Notes: generated by a model not told the origin, from the letters alone. DNA of 46,063 nt from Paracoccaceae bacterium (GCA_013003075.1 JABDLJ010000028.1:1-46063), one strand, 5' to 3'. Positions 8,911 through 17,886 are shown, counted from the stretch's first letter. Numbers and translations are program-made.

Positions 8911-9657
8911 CTATCGCAAAAGAAACGACATCGTCAGGACCAGCCCCAGACCTGCGACGCCAACCCGGACGTAGATTTCGGGAAGTCTTCGGGTGACGCT
9001 GGCACCAACAAAGCCGCCCGCCAAGCCGCCGACGAGCACACAGAGCGCTGCCAGCCAGTCCACCAGGCCCGACAGCATCAACGGCACGACGGCCACCGAC
9101 TGGATGGCCGCCGCGAACAGGTTCTTGGCGCCGTTCACGTGGCTGATGCCGCTGCCCGTCGAAGCGGACAGAACGGCCAGAAGCATGAAACCAAGCCCTG
9201 CGCCAAAGAAGCCGCCATAGAACCCGAACAGGGCAAGCAGTGCGGCTGTCGCTGTCTTGAGGCGCTCGCCGGGGAAAGCCCAGCGCATGAAATCGGTCGT
9301 GCGGGGCCCAAGAATGATCGCGATGACTGCCACGATCAAAAGCGCGGGCACCACCGATATGAAGAGCTCGTTGCTTGAATTCACCATGACGATCGCACCA
9401 AGAAAGGCGCCGATCAGAGCGGGCAGCATCTGGCGCATAAGGCCACGCATCTCTCCCATCAGTTCCCGGCGGTAGACCCAAACCGCGGGAAGCTGCGCAG
9501 GCCAGAGCGCGACACCTTGCGTTACATTCGCCGCGATGGGGGGAAGGCCGGTTGCCAGAAGCAAGGGGAAGACGAAAAGCTTGGCGCCACCGGCGGCGGC
9601 GTTAACGGCGCCCCCGACCAGGCCTGCAAAGAGAAACAGGGCGATCGATGTCGTCAT
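8911..9657 (-). CDS. TauE/SafE-family membrane transporter (putative anion exporter)
   Basis: A 248-residue protein with seven to eight hydrophobic segments and the Gly-rich N-terminal repeat typical of TSUP/TauE-SafE proteins (GLVGGAVNAAAGGAKLFVFP). The second half repeats the motif (FYGGFFGAGLGFMLLAVLSA). Family members export sulfite, sulfoacetate or related organosulfur and carboxylate anions. Its ATG overlaps the stop of the upstream gntR gene (ATGA), indicating translational coupling. In this operon it may export a product or toxic by-product of the FAH pathway; the substrate is not determined by sequence. Confidence 0.88.
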   Translation of the reverse strand: MTTSIALFLFAGLVGGAVNAAAGGAKLFVFPLLLATGLPPIAANVTQGVALWPAQLPAVWVYRRELMGEMRGLMRQMLPALIGAFLGAIVMVNSSNELFISVVPALLIVAVIAIILGPRTTDFMRWAFPGERLKTATAALLALFGFYGGFFGAGLGFMLLAVLSASTGSGISHVNGAKNLFAAAIQSVAVVPLMLSGLVDWLAALCVLVGGLAGGFVGASVTRRLPEIYVRVGVAGLGLVLTMSFLLR

Positions 9658-10370
9658 GCTGTCCGCCGATCGGTCTGGCCTTCGCCTTCGCCTTCGCCTT
9701 CCGCCGTCAGCATCGAGGCCGTCAGGGCGAAGTGGGCTTCAACCAGTGCGCAGGCCTTTTCGGCGTCACGGTCCAGAACGGCTTGGACGATTGCGGCGTG
9801 CTCGGCCCGAAGATCACGCGCCCCGAGTTTCTGGTAGACCGATGCGCGACGGTAGCGCTCGCAATGATCGTGAAGGCCGGCGCGTATCTTCAAAAGCCAG
9901 TCCGAGCCGCATGCGGACACGAGCGCGGTGTGCAGTTCAGCGTTGGCCCGCTCCCAGGTGTCGGGCAATCGGTCCGGTGCTGCCGAAAGCGCCGCATCCT
10001 CCTTGCCCATTATGTGGGCCGCGGCAACGACGCGCGCCTCCCACGGGTCTTTTCCTCGCTCGATCGAAAGTCGCAGGGCTTCCTTCTCGATAACGGTTCG
10101 CGCAAGATTGAGATCTTCGAATTCCGCGGGGTCAAGCGGCGCCACGGCGAAGCCGCGGTTTCCCTCGCTGACGACCAGACCGTCCTGCCCCAGCTTCTGC
10201 ATCGCTTCGCGCAAAGGGGTTGGCCCGATCCCATAGATGCTCTTGAGCCGCTCGATTCGAAGCCGTTCGCCAGGAGCGCGCTTTCCAACAATGATATCGC
10301 GCCGCAACTGCGCATAGGCAGCATCGGCAAGTGTCTGACCATTCGATATGCTCGAGAAGTGATCCGACAT
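9654..10370 (-). CDS. GntR-family transcriptional regulator (FCD/FadR subfamily)
   Basis: A 238-residue regulator. The N-terminal winged helix-turn-helix covers about residues 12-75 (LRRDIIVGKRAPGERLRIER, then GIGPTPLREAMQKLGQDGLV). The FCD effector-binding helical domain covers about 95-220, with the expected Asp/His pattern for a bound metal and carboxylate ligand. These regulators usually repress adjacent catabolic genes until an organic-acid inducer binds. It is transcribed divergently from the FAH-tctC-tctAB-osmC operon, and an 18-bp palindrome lies between the two. AGAGG precedes the ATG. The C-terminus carries a Glu-Gly repeat (EGEGEGEG) encoded by a hexanucleotide repeat. Confidence 0.92.
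   Translation of the reverse strand: MSDHFSSISNGQTLADAAYAQLRRDIIVGKRAPGERLRIERLKSIYGIGPTPLREAMQKLGQDGLVVSEGNRGFAVAPLDPAEFEDLNLARTVIEKEALRLSIERGKDPWEARVVAAAHIMGKEDAALSAAPDRLPDTWERANAELHTALVSACGSDWLLKIRAGLHDHCERYRRASVYQKLGARDLRAEHAAIVQAVLDRDAEKACALVEAHFALTASMLTAEGEGEGEGQTDRRTA
9679..9702. repeat. Hexanucleotide tandem repeat inside gntR
   Basis: Three exact CCTTCG units and a fourth with one mismatch (CCTTCC) encode the Glu-Gly run near the C-terminus of the GntR regulator. Loss or gain of units would keep the frame, so it could vary between strains without breaking the gene. Confidence 0.75.
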
Positions 10371-10417
10371 TTAAACCTCTGTTTTCATTCCAGTTTACGG
10401 CATCAAGCGCCTTGTAT

Positions 10418-10463
10418 TTGACAGTGCGAACTTTCTATGGTCTTTATTTTTATCGATAAAAAT
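10418..10463 (+). promoter_or_regulatory. Divergent control region with a perfect 18-bp palindrome (candidate GntR operator)
   Basis: The 109-bp gap between gntR and the rightward FAH gene contains TTGACA (10418-10423), a good -35 match for rightward transcription; the -10 at 17-bp spacing is weak. The perfect palindrome ATTTTTATCGATAAAAAT covers 10446-10463, where it would overlap the expected transcription start. That is the usual position of a repressor site. It is strikingly AT-rich against the surrounding high-GC sequence. That the neighbouring GntR protein binds it is inferred from position. Confidence 0.6.
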
Positions 10464-10479
10464 TGCGAATGTCGAGAAA

Positions 10480-11349
10480 ATGAAGCTGATTACTTTTGAA
10501 CTCGAAGGCGCTGTCGCGGCCGGATATGTCGATGGCGCGGATGCGGTCGTGTGCGTTGAAGGAGACGGAGCAAGACGCGGGGTGCTCGATGCCGTCATTG
10601 GCGGGCGCGATGTGCTGGCGAAGTGGAAATCGTCAAATGGAAAGCGTATCCCCCTTGCGGACGTTCGCCTGCTTGCGCCGATCCCCGATCCGCTGCGCGA
10701 CGTCTTCTGCGTGGGCAAGAATTACTACGCGCATGCCGCCGAATTCCATTCGAGCGGATTTGACTCCAGCGCAAAGGAACAGGTGCCGTCTCATCCGGTG
10801 ATCTTCACCAAGGCGACAACCAGTGTATGTGGCCCGGGCGACGTTGTGAAAGGCTCGCTCGATCATACAAACAGCGTCGACTACGAGGGCGAACTTGGCG
10901 TTGTGATCGCAAAGCGCTGCTTTCAGGTGTCCAAGCAAGACGCGTATGATCACGTCTTCGGATATGTGACGGTGAACGACGTCACGTCCCGGATCCTGCA
11001 AAAGGATCATAACCAGTGGGTCATCGGGAAGGGCATAGACACCTTTTGCCCGATCGGACCCTGGATCGCGACTGCCGACGAGGTGGGCGACGTCACCGAG
11101 TTGGAGCTGGTGACCGAAATCAACGGCGAAGAGCGGCAGCGGGCCAAAGTCGCCGACCTGATCTTCGATATCCCCACCTTGATCGAGACGATGTCCCGCA
11201 CCATGACCCTTTTGCCGGGCGACATCATTGCAACCGGCACACCGGTGGGCGTCGGCATTGGCTTCAAGCCGCCCAGGTACCTTTCATCCGGCGACAAGAT
11301 GAGCGTTTCGATCACTGGCCTGGGAACGCTGGAAAACACAATTGGCTAA
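10480..11349 (+). CDS. Fumarylacetoacetate hydrolase family protein (second paralogue)
   Basis: A 289-residue FAH-superfamily enzyme. Key segments: VGKNYYAHAAEF (about residues 78-89), the metal-binding VDYEGELGVVI (about 128-138), VTVNDVTSRILQKDHNQW (about 162-179), and ATGTPVGVGIG near the C-terminus. The family acts on acylpyruvates, 2-hydroxymuconate-type compounds or oxaloacetate, and the C-terminal domain carries the activity. It is first in a rightward operon with a TTT transporter, so it probably acts on the imported carboxylic acid or a metabolite of it. It starts at an ATG with little ribosome-binding-site signal. Confidence 0.88.
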   Translation: MKLITFELEGAVAAGYVDGADAVVCVEGDGARRGVLDAVIGGRDVLAKWKSSNGKRIPLADVRLLAPIPDPLRDVFCVGKNYYAHAAEFHSSGFDSSAKEQVPSHPVIFTKATTSVCGPGDVVKGSLDHTNSVDYEGELGVVIAKRCFQVSKQDAYDHVFGYVTVNDVTSRILQKDHNQWVIGKGIDTFCPIGPWIATADEVGDVTELELVTEINGEERQRAKVADLIFDIPTLIETMSRTMTLLPGDIIATGTPVGVGIGFKPPRYLSSGDKMSVSITGLGTLENTIG

Positions 11350-11382
11350 CTCAACTGCACTATTCATGGGAGGAATGATATC

Positions 11383-12456
11383 ATGCAGGGACTGAAGCTA
11401 TCGGTTGCGGCCGCACTACTTCTTGGCAGCTCTCTTTCGGCGGCAGCGCAAGACGGCATGTTCGCGGGAAAGACCATCGAGGTGGTGGTGCCATTCGGTG
11501 AGGGCGGGGCGACATTCGTGTCGGCCAAGTTCCTTGAGCCGTATTTCGAAAAACACCTGCCCGGAAATCCTGACCTCGATGTGGTGTCGCGACCGGGCGG
11601 CGGGTCCATCCTTGGCGCGAACTGGTTCGAGCAGAATGCAAACTCGGATGGCACGACCATCCTGTTCACCACTTCGTCCACGGCAAACCCGTTTGTTCTT
11701 GGACAGGAAGGTGTCGAGTACCGACTGGCCGATTATCGCGTCGCCTACAGCCATCCGTTCAGCGCGGTGGCCTACGTTTCGCCCTCGACCGGCGTGACCA
11801 GTGCCGCCGACATCAAGAACGCGAGCGCTCCGCTGCTTTATGGTGGTATCGCTGCGGCAGCTTCGGATCTTCCGGGGCTTTTGTCCTTTGAGGTGCTCGA
11901 TCTCGACGTGAAGTCCATCCTTGGCTTCAACGGACGCGGCCCGGTCCGGCTGGCCTTCGAACAGGGGGAGCTTAACCTTGATTATCAATTTACGCCGGTC
12001 TACCTGACGCAGGTCGTCCCGTCCGTTGCCGAAGGCCGTGCGGTACCGCTTTGGACGGGCGGCGCGATGGAAGACGGAGTTCTGAAGGGGCGCGATCCGA
12101 TCGCGCCCGAACTGCCATCGGTCTACGAGGTGTACGAGCAAATGAACGGTGAGGCACCATCGGGCATCGAATGGGACGCCTTTCAGGGTGTGGCATCCGT
12201 GACTTATGCCTACGGTCTGACCGGCTACATGCACCCCGACACACCACAGGACGTGCTTGATGCCTTCGCAGAGGCAGTTGCGGCCATCAACGCCGATCCT
12301 GAATTCCAGGCCGAGAGCCAGGAAGTGACGAACGGCGCACGACTGAACGCAGGCCCGGACACCGAGAACGCGGTCAAGGCTGCGCTGTCGCCAAGCGACG
12401 AGGTGAAGGACTACCTGCGTGGTCTTTTGACCGAGAAGTACGGCGTCAACTTCTAA
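11383..12456 (+). CDS. TTT-family (TctC/Bug-like) periplasmic substrate-binding protein
   Basis: A 357-residue secreted binding protein with a clear signal peptide (KLSVAAALLLGSSLSAAAQ). The mature start KTIEVVVPFGEGGAT and the VSRPGGGSILGANWF segment are characteristic of TctC/Bug proteins, which present carboxylates to a TctA-TctB permease. It is somewhat longer than the usual length of about 300 residues. GGAGGA precedes the ATG at good spacing. The permease gene follows directly. The substrate is unknown; the family binds citrate, other di- and tricarboxylates, aromatic acids and amino acids. Confidence 0.87.
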   Translation: MQGLKLSVAAALLLGSSLSAAAQDGMFAGKTIEVVVPFGEGGATFVSAKFLEPYFEKHLPGNPDLDVVSRPGGGSILGANWFEQNANSDGTTILFTTSSTANPFVLGQEGVEYRLADYRVAYSHPFSAVAYVSPSTGVTSAADIKNASAPLLYGGIAAAASDLPGLLSFEVLDLDVKSILGFNGRGPVRLAFEQGELNLDYQFTPVYLTQVVPSVAEGRAVPLWTGGAMEDGVLKGRDPIAPELPSVYEVYEQMNGEAPSGIEWDAFQGVASVTYAYGLTGYMHPDTPQDVLDAFAEAVAAINADPEFQAESQEVTNGARLNAGPDTENAVKAALSPSDEVKDYLRGLLTEKYGVNF

Positions 12457-12522
12457 GTCGGCATAGACTCCGGGTCCCGCGCTTGGGGCCCGGAACTCCA
12501 TTTGATCTTCGCGGACAGTTCA

Positions 12523-14466
12523 ATGATCGAGAACGCGCTTACCGCGCTTGACGCTCTTTTCGACCCAATTCGACTGGCCGCGCTTTTTGCCGGCATGATT
12601 GTCGGAATGGTCTTCGGGATGTTGCCTGGACTTGGCGGTGTCGCGGCGGTCTCGATCCTACTTCCCTTCGTCTACTACCTCGATGACTATTCTGGCCTTG
12701 CCATGCTGCTTGGCGCGGTTTCGGTGGTCTATACCTCCGATACGATCACTTCGGTCCTTATCGGCGCACCGGGCTCTCCTGCGTCGGCTCCGACGGCGAT
12801 CGAGGGGCATGCGCTTGCAAAACAGGGCGAAGCATCCCGCGCACTGGGCGTTGGATTTCTCGCGTCGATGGTTGGGGGCCTCGTCGGCGCGGCGATCCTG
12901 TTCGTCGCAATTCCGGTTGCAGGCCCGATCGTCTTGCTGCTTTCGACACCCGAGCTCTTCATGTTCGCGCTGGTGGGTCTGTTCTTTGCGTCATCGATGA
13001 TCGGCAAGGACCTTGCAAAGGGCCTGGCCGCGGCGTGTCTCGGCGTCCTTCTCGGCGTCGTCGGCCCGGCACAGGCGGCGGCGGATTTTCGGTATACTTT
13101 CGGCCAGGTCTACCTGCTTGACGGGTTCTCGCTGACCATTGTGGCCCTTGGTCTGTTCGGAGTGGCGGAAGTCATTTCAATGCTTGCGGCCGGTGGCGGG
13201 ATTAGTCACGAGCGCATGAAAGTCAGCCACTGGGGCGAAGGCTTTCGCGACTTCTGGCAATCGAAATGGCTTATCCTTCGCGCCTCGATCATTGGCGTAT
13301 TCGGAGGCTTCGTTCCTGCGGTCGGAGCCTCGGCCTCGACCTGGGTCGCCTACGGTCATGCGATGCGGTCCACCAAGGACAAGTCGCGCTTCGGAAAGGG
13401 CGAGATCCGCGGCATCGCCGCATCGGAAGGCGCGAACAACGCCACCGTCATTTCCGATCTGGTGCCCACACTTCTTTTCAGCGTTCCGGGCGGACCTGCC
13501 GCGGCCATCTTTCTGGGCGCGCTCTTTTCGTTCGGGTATTATCCCGGGCCCCGGATGATCACGCAAAATCCGGACCTGATGTTTCTCATCGTCTGGTCCG
13601 TCGCCCTGACCTCGGTCGTCGGCGCGGGGCTATGCTTTGCCATAACCCCGATGCTTGCGCGGCTGACACGGATACCATTCGCAATCATCGCCGCGCCGCT
13701 GGTCCTTATCATGGTCATCGGCGCCTATCAGTCGACATCGACCATGGGCGACATCTTCATGTTGTTCCTGCTCGGCGGGCTTGGATGGCTGATGAAGCAT
13801 GGCGGATGGCCGCGCGCGCCCGCTTTGGTGGGATTCGTCCTTTCCGGACCGATGGAGCAGTACTTCTGGCTGACCAACCAGATCCACGGCTGGTCGTGGC
13901 TCACGCGGCCCGGCGTCCTGATCATAGGATCCGTGATCGTGATCCCGCTGATACTCTCCGCTTTGAAGTGGGCACGGTCCCGCGGCAAGCCGATCGAAAC
14001 GCCCCAGCACGAGAGCGCCGGGGATAGCGCGATGGACCAGGATGCAAGCAGCGGTGTTGCATTGGTTCTGGCGGCGCTCGCCTCTGGCATGTTCCTCTAT
14101 GCGCTGTGGGAGATGTTCACCTTCAATCCGGCGTCCCGGCTGATGCCGGCCCTGGCGATCGTACCCGGCCTGCCGCTTGTCCTGTGGCTACTTGTGCGCG
14201 GCGTGCGCGAATACAAGAACGATTTTGGACGAGATGCCAGCGAGCTGTGGATCCTGGTAACACTCGTCGCATATGCCCTGGCGGTCTGGGCTATCGGGCT
14301 AAGCATTCCAACGATCCTGCTCATCGCATGGATGCTGCTGGCCAGGGCGAAAATGCGCCTCTGGACGAGCGCGATCTACGGCGCCGCCGTTTTCGCGGTC
14401 ATCCGTCTGCTTTTCGAGCTGCTCCGGGGCGATGCGCCGGTCGGAGCCCTGTTGCAACTCAGCTGA
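12523..14466 (+). CDS. TTT-family permease, TctA-TctB fusion
   Basis: A 647-residue integral membrane protein. Residues 1 to about 495 are TctA: the N-terminal MVFGMLPGLGGVAAVSILLP, then the repeated FGGFVPAVGASAS and ASEGANNATVISDLVPTL motifs. From about residue 504 (MDQDASSGV) to the end there is a four-helix segment like the small subunit TctB, normally a separate protein of about 150 residues. A linker with charged residues (KPIETPQHESAGD) joins the two. I prefer the ATG at 12523; an in-frame TTG at 12502 would add seven residues. No separate tctB is in this operon, which fits a true fusion. Confidence 0.85.
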   Translation: MIENALTALDALFDPIRLAALFAGMIVGMVFGMLPGLGGVAAVSILLPFVYYLDDYSGLAMLLGAVSVVYTSDTITSVLIGAPGSPASAPTAIEGHALAKQGEASRALGVGFLASMVGGLVGAAILFVAIPVAGPIVLLLSTPELFMFALVGLFFASSMIGKDLAKGLAAACLGVLLGVVGPAQAAADFRYTFGQVYLLDGFSLTIVALGLFGVAEVISMLAAGGGISHERMKVSHWGEGFRDFWQSKWLILRASIIGVFGGFVPAVGASASTWVAYGHAMRSTKDKSRFGKGEIRGIAASEGANNATVISDLVPTLLFSVPGGPAAAIFLGALFSFGYYPGPRMITQNPDLMFLIVWSVALTSVVGAGLCFAITPMLARLTRIPFAIIAAPLVLIMVIGAYQSTSTMGDIFMLFLLGGLGWLMKHGGWPRAPALVGFVLSGPMEQYFWLTNQIHGWSWLTRPGVLIIGSVIVIPLILSALKWARSRGKPIETPQHESAGDSAMDQDASSGVALVLAALASGMFLYALWEMFTFNPASRLMPALAIVPGLPLVLWLLVRGVREYKNDFGRDASELWILVTLVAYALAVWAIGLSIPTILLIAWMLLARAKMRLWTSAIYGAAVFAVIRLLFELLRGDAPVGALLQLS

Positions 14467-14477
14467 GAGAGATCCCA

Positions 14478-15005
14478 ATGTCCAGCATGATCGATCCTGA
14501 AATCATCGAACCAAGCATCGACCCGGAGACGAAGAAGATCGGAGTTCGGCACGTCAAGGCGACCAACGCGGCTGGCACGCGAACCAAGATACAGGTGCGG
14601 GATTTCGAGCCGACCTACACCGATGAACCTGCCTCTCTGGGCGGAACGAATACGGCGCCCAGCCCTCTTGAGACCGTCTTGATCGCGCTCGTCGGGTGTG
14701 ACGGCGTCATCATCAACGGTGTCGCGAATGCGATGAACTTTTCCTATAGCGGTGTCGATTTCGCGTCGGAAAGCCAGATCGATGTGCGTGGCCCCAAAGG
14801 TGTGCCGGGCATTCGCCCCTATTTCGAAAGCGGTACGCTTGAGATTACGGTGTATTCGGACGAGCCGGAGAACCGGTTTCGCCAACTTTGCAAGAATGTC
14901 GAATTCCGGTGCCCGGTGATGAACCTTCTGGCGGCGGCCAAGGTGGACATGATCGTGACCTGGGTCCAAAGGCCCGCGTCGGACTACGCAGGCAGCGTGG
15001 ACTAG
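14478..15005 (+). CDS. OsmC family protein (thiol-dependent peroxidase-like)
   Basis: A 175-residue OsmC/Ohr-fold protein. The two reactive cysteines of the family are in place: Cys74 at the end of the helix following APSPLETVLIALVGC, and Cys145 in FRCPVMNLL. OsmC proteins reduce organic hydroperoxides; some stand-alone members sit in catabolic operons with unknown role. It begins 11 nt after the TctA-TctB gene and is clearly in the same operon. The extended N-terminus (about 30 residues before the fold) is polar. The ATG at 14478 is preceded by GAGAGA. Confidence 0.85.
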   Translation: MSSMIDPEIIEPSIDPETKKIGVRHVKATNAAGTRTKIQVRDFEPTYTDEPASLGGTNTAPSPLETVLIALVGCDGVIINGVANAMNFSYSGVDFASESQIDVRGPKGVPGIRPYFESGTLEITVYSDEPENRFRQLCKNVEFRCPVMNLLAAAKVDMIVTWVQRPASDYAGSVD

Positions 15006-15131
15006 GCAGCCAAGGCACCGAAGTCTGTTCCAGGAAGGTCGTTTCGAAGGCGGCCCGCGCGCCGGGCATTCATTTTGCGGCGTGTGCCATGGCCTGGCGG
15101 GCGTGTGAAACGGCGCGGCTCTCGGGCGGCT

Positions 15132-16277
15132 TCAGATATCCCATCCCCTGGCGCGGATCGCCGCGCCATCCTCGTCAAGCTCGGGCGCAGTGCGATCGAG
15201 GCTGAGATCGCTGTCCGACATCGCGATAGGGGTGCGCACTCCCGGTACGCCATCGGGCGCGATCTGCATGCCGCGAAAGAGGATCTGCGGGTCGGCAAAG
15301 ACATCGGCCACCGAGTTGATCGGGGCCGCCGGGACCACTGCGTCTTCCAGCGCGGCAAGGAACCTTTCCCGGCTCCAGGGTGCGATCAGCTTTGCCAGGG
15401 TCGCGATCAGCTCTTGCCGCGCGGCGACCCGGTCGCGGTTCTTGGCAAAGCGCGGATCGGTGCCCAGCTCGGGCTGGCCCAGAACCTTGCAGAGCCGGAC
15501 ATATTGCCCGTCATTGCCCGCCGCCACGATCACCTGGCCGTCGGCGACGTCGAAGACCTGGTAGGGCACGATATTGGGGTGATGATTGCCCAGCCGGGTC
15601 GGCGACACGCCGGTGGCCAGGTAGTTCATCGCCTGGTTGGCCAGAAGCGCCGTGGCGCTGTCGAAAAGCGAGATATCGATCTGCTGGCCAAGCCCGGTGG
15701 TCGCGCGCTGGTGCAGCGCCGAGGTGATGCCGACCGCGCCGTAAAGCCCCGCCACGATGTCGGTGACGGCGACGCCCACCTTGTAGGGCTGGCCGCCCTC
15801 TTCGCCGGTGATCGACATAAGCCCTGCCATGCCCTGCACCAGATAGTCGTATCCGGCGCGGGACGCGTAGGGCCCGTCTTGCCCGAAACCGGTGATCGAG
15901 CAGTAGATCAGCGCGGGATTGAGCTTTTTGAGACTATCGTAATCAAGCCCGTATTTCTTCAGCCCGCCGACCTTGAAATTCTCGATCAGCACATCGGCCT
16001 CGCGGGCCAGCTCGCGGATCTGGCCTTGGCCTTCGGGCGTTGTGAAATCGATGGCGATCGAGCGCTTGCCGCGATTGCAGGTGTAGAAATAGGCCGCCGA
16101 TGGATCGGCGCCGCGCTCGATGAACGGCGGGCCCCAGCCGCGGGTGTCGTCGCCGGCAGGGCTTTCGACCTTGATCACGGTCGCGCCCAGATCGGCCAGT
16201 ACCTGCCCGATCCATGGTCCGGCCAGGATGCGCGCCATTTCAAGGACCTTCAGCCCGTCCAGAGGGGCTTTGGCCAT
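15132..16277 (-). CDS. Class III (CaiB/BaiF) CoA-transferase, probable glutarate CoA-transferase
   Basis: A 381-residue family III CoA-transferase that moves CoA between acids through an aspartyl-CoA thioester. The N-terminus (LDGLKVLEMARILAGPWIGQ) and catalytic segment GYDYLVQGMAGLMS, with Asp144 as nucleophile, are diagnostic. Its ATG overlaps the stop of the upstream glutaryl-CoA dehydrogenase gene (TGATG). This pairing is typical of the SUGCT-like enzyme that activates glutarate with succinyl-CoA to feed GcdH in lysine/glutarate breakdown. The specific acid is inferred from that context. The gene ends convergently to osmC, with a 126-bp gap lacking an obvious terminator. Confidence 0.87.
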   Translation of the reverse strand: MAKAPLDGLKVLEMARILAGPWIGQVLADLGATVIKVESPAGDDTRGWGPPFIERGADPSAAYFYTCNRGKRSIAIDFTTPEGQGQIRELAREADVLIENFKVGGLKKYGLDYDSLKKLNPALIYCSITGFGQDGPYASRAGYDYLVQGMAGLMSITGEEGGQPYKVGVAVTDIVAGLYGAVGITSALHQRATTGLGQQIDISLFDSATALLANQAMNYLATGVSPTRLGNHHPNIVPYQVFDVADGQVIVAAGNDGQYVRLCKVLGQPELGTDPRFAKNRDRVAARQELIATLAKLIAPWSRERFLAALEDAVVPAAPINSVADVFADPQILFRGMQIAPDGVPGVRTPIAMSDSDLSLDRTAPELDEDGAAIRARGWDI

Positions 16278-17491
16278 CAGAAGAACGCCTGCAATCCGGT
16301 CTGCGCGCGTCCCAGGATCAGCGCGTGCACGTCATGCGTGCCTTCGTAGGTATTGACCGTCTCCAGGTTCTGGGCGTGGCGGATCACCTGGTATTCGGCC
16401 ATGATCCCGTTGCCGCCATGCATGTCGCGCGCCAGCCGCGCGATATCGAGCGCCTTGCCGCAATTGTTGCGCTTGATCAGGCTGATCGCCTCGGGCGCTG
16501 CGCTGCCCTCGTCCATCATCCGCCCGACCCGCAAGGCCGCCTGAAGGCCCAACGTGATCTCGGTCTGCATGTCGGCCAGCTTTTTCTGAAAGAGCTGGGT
16601 CTGCGCCAGAGGGCGGCCGAACTGTACCCGGTCAAGCCCGTACTGCCGCGAGCGGTGCCAGCAATCTTCGGCCGCGCCCATCACGCCCCAGGCGATACCG
16701 TAGCGGGCACGGTTGAGACAGCCGAAGGGGCCCTTCAGCCCCTCGACCCCGGGCAGAAGCGCGTCCTCGCCCACCTCGACATCTTTCATGACGATCTCGC
16801 CGGTGATCGAGGCCCGCAGCGACAGCTTGCCGCCGATCTTGGGTGCGCTGAGGCCCTTTGTGCCCTTGTCCAGCACGAAGCCGCGGATCTTGCCGTCATG
16901 CGCCTCGGACTTGGCCCAGACCACGAAGACATCGGCGATCGGGCTGTTGGAGATCCACATCTTGGCGCCGTTGAGCAGATAGCCGCTGTCGGTCTTCTTC
17001 GCGGTGGTCTTCATGCCCGAAGGGTCGGATCCGGCATCGGGCTCGGTCAAACCGAAGCAACCTATCAGGGTGCCGGCGGCGAGACCGGGCAGGTATTTTT
17101 CGCGTTGTGCGTCGGTGCCATAGGCGTGGATGGGGTACATCACGAGGCTCGATTGCACGCTCATCATCGACCGGTAGCCGCTATCGACCCGCTCGATCTC
17201 GCGCGCCACGACGCCGTAGGTGACATAGCCCGAGCCGATGCCGCCATATTGCTCGGGGATGGTCACGCCCAAAAGACCCATCTCGCCCATCTCGGCGAAG
17301 ATCTCGGGCGCGGCGGTCTCGTTGAGATACATATCGGTGACGCGCGGCTGCAGCTTGTCGGCGGCGTAAGAGGCGGCGGCGTCAGCCACCATGCGCTCTT
17401 CCTCGGTCAGCTGGCTCGCGATCTGGAAAGGATCGGTCCAGTCAAAATTCGCAAGCGATGGTCCATGTCCAAGGTTTTGCCCGTCTGGCAT
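16277..17491 (-). CDS. gcdH: Glutaryl-CoA dehydrogenase
   Basis: A 404-residue FAD-dependent acyl-CoA dehydrogenase that oxidises and decarboxylates glutaryl-CoA to crotonyl-CoA in lysine, tryptophan and glutarate catabolism. The sequence follows GcdH closely: [17 protein letters not shown] (about residues 149-165), [20 protein letters not shown], and the catalytic segment [20 protein letters not shown] with Glu383 as the base. The ATG at 17491 follows GAGGAGACC and is preferred over far-upstream alternatives, which would add about 100 residues of low-complexity sequence. The downstream CoA-transferase is translationally coupled. Confidence 0.93.
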   Translation of the reverse strand: MPDGQNLGHGPSLANFDWTDPFQIASQLTEEERMVADAAASYAADKLQPRVTDMYLNETAAPEIFAEMGEMGLLGVTIPEQYGGIGSGYVTYGVVAREIERVDSGYRSMMSVQSSLVMYPIHAYGTDAQREKYLPGLAAGTLIGCFGLTEPDAGSDPSGMKTTAKKTDSGYLLNGAKMWISNSPIADVFVVWAKSEAHDGKIRGFVLDKGTKGLSAPKIGGKLSLRASITGEIVMKDVEVGEDALLPGVEGLKGPFGCLNRARYGIAWGVMGAAEDCWHRSRQYGLDRVQFGRPLAQTQLFQKKLADMQTEITLGLQAALRVGRMMDEGSAAPEAISLIKRNNCGKALDIARLARDMHGGNGIMAEYQVIRHAQNLETVNTYEGTHDVHALILGRAQTGLQAFF

Positions 17492-17886
17492 CTCAGGTCT
17501 CCTCGTCTCTCTGCGGTCCTGCCGATCCGGCGGGCGCGGCGCTTTGGCATAACTGTGGCGTACCGAAGCGGTGTCCAGGGATGCATATTGCCGCACTCCG
17601 GCGGCAGAGGCCATAGCCTGCGGCGCCTCAAAGGGCCGAAGCCGGCTCGCTTGCGGCGGCGGAGGGCGACACCGGCGCGGCTGTGGGCAGGCGCAGGATT
17701 GCCAGGTGCCCTGCCAGATCGGGCGGTGTGCCGGGCCGCGCGGCCCATTCAATCTGCCCAAAGCCTTGATCGCAGATACCGATCCCATCTGAGCTTGCCG
17801 AGACCTCCGGTTCCAAAACCCAACTTGGTCTTTGCGGTCTTTGCGGTCTCTGTGGGGTCCTGTCTCGGGCAGGAGCAGACCGCGCC
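17492..17886. other. Intergenic region upstream of gcdH
   Basis: About 395 bp lie between gcdH and the decayed GMC gene. No regulator gene is visible, although gcdH often has a divergent LysR gene. A 62-codon minus-strand frame (17628-17816) has fairly protein-like composition but no recognised domain. It may be debris from the same decay that broke the neighbouring oxidoreductase. Confidence 0.4.

Noticed and set aside
14106..14477. Upstream extension of the OsmC frame into the TctA-TctB gene
   Set aside because: The extra 124 codons are an out-of-frame reading of the permease; the ATG at 14478 with GAGAGA upstream gives a normal OsmC length.
17571..17792. Small plus-strand frame between gcdH and the GMC pseudogene, considered as a regulator remnant
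   Set aside because: No helix-turn-helix or other LysR-like feature could be seen; kept only as an intergenic note.
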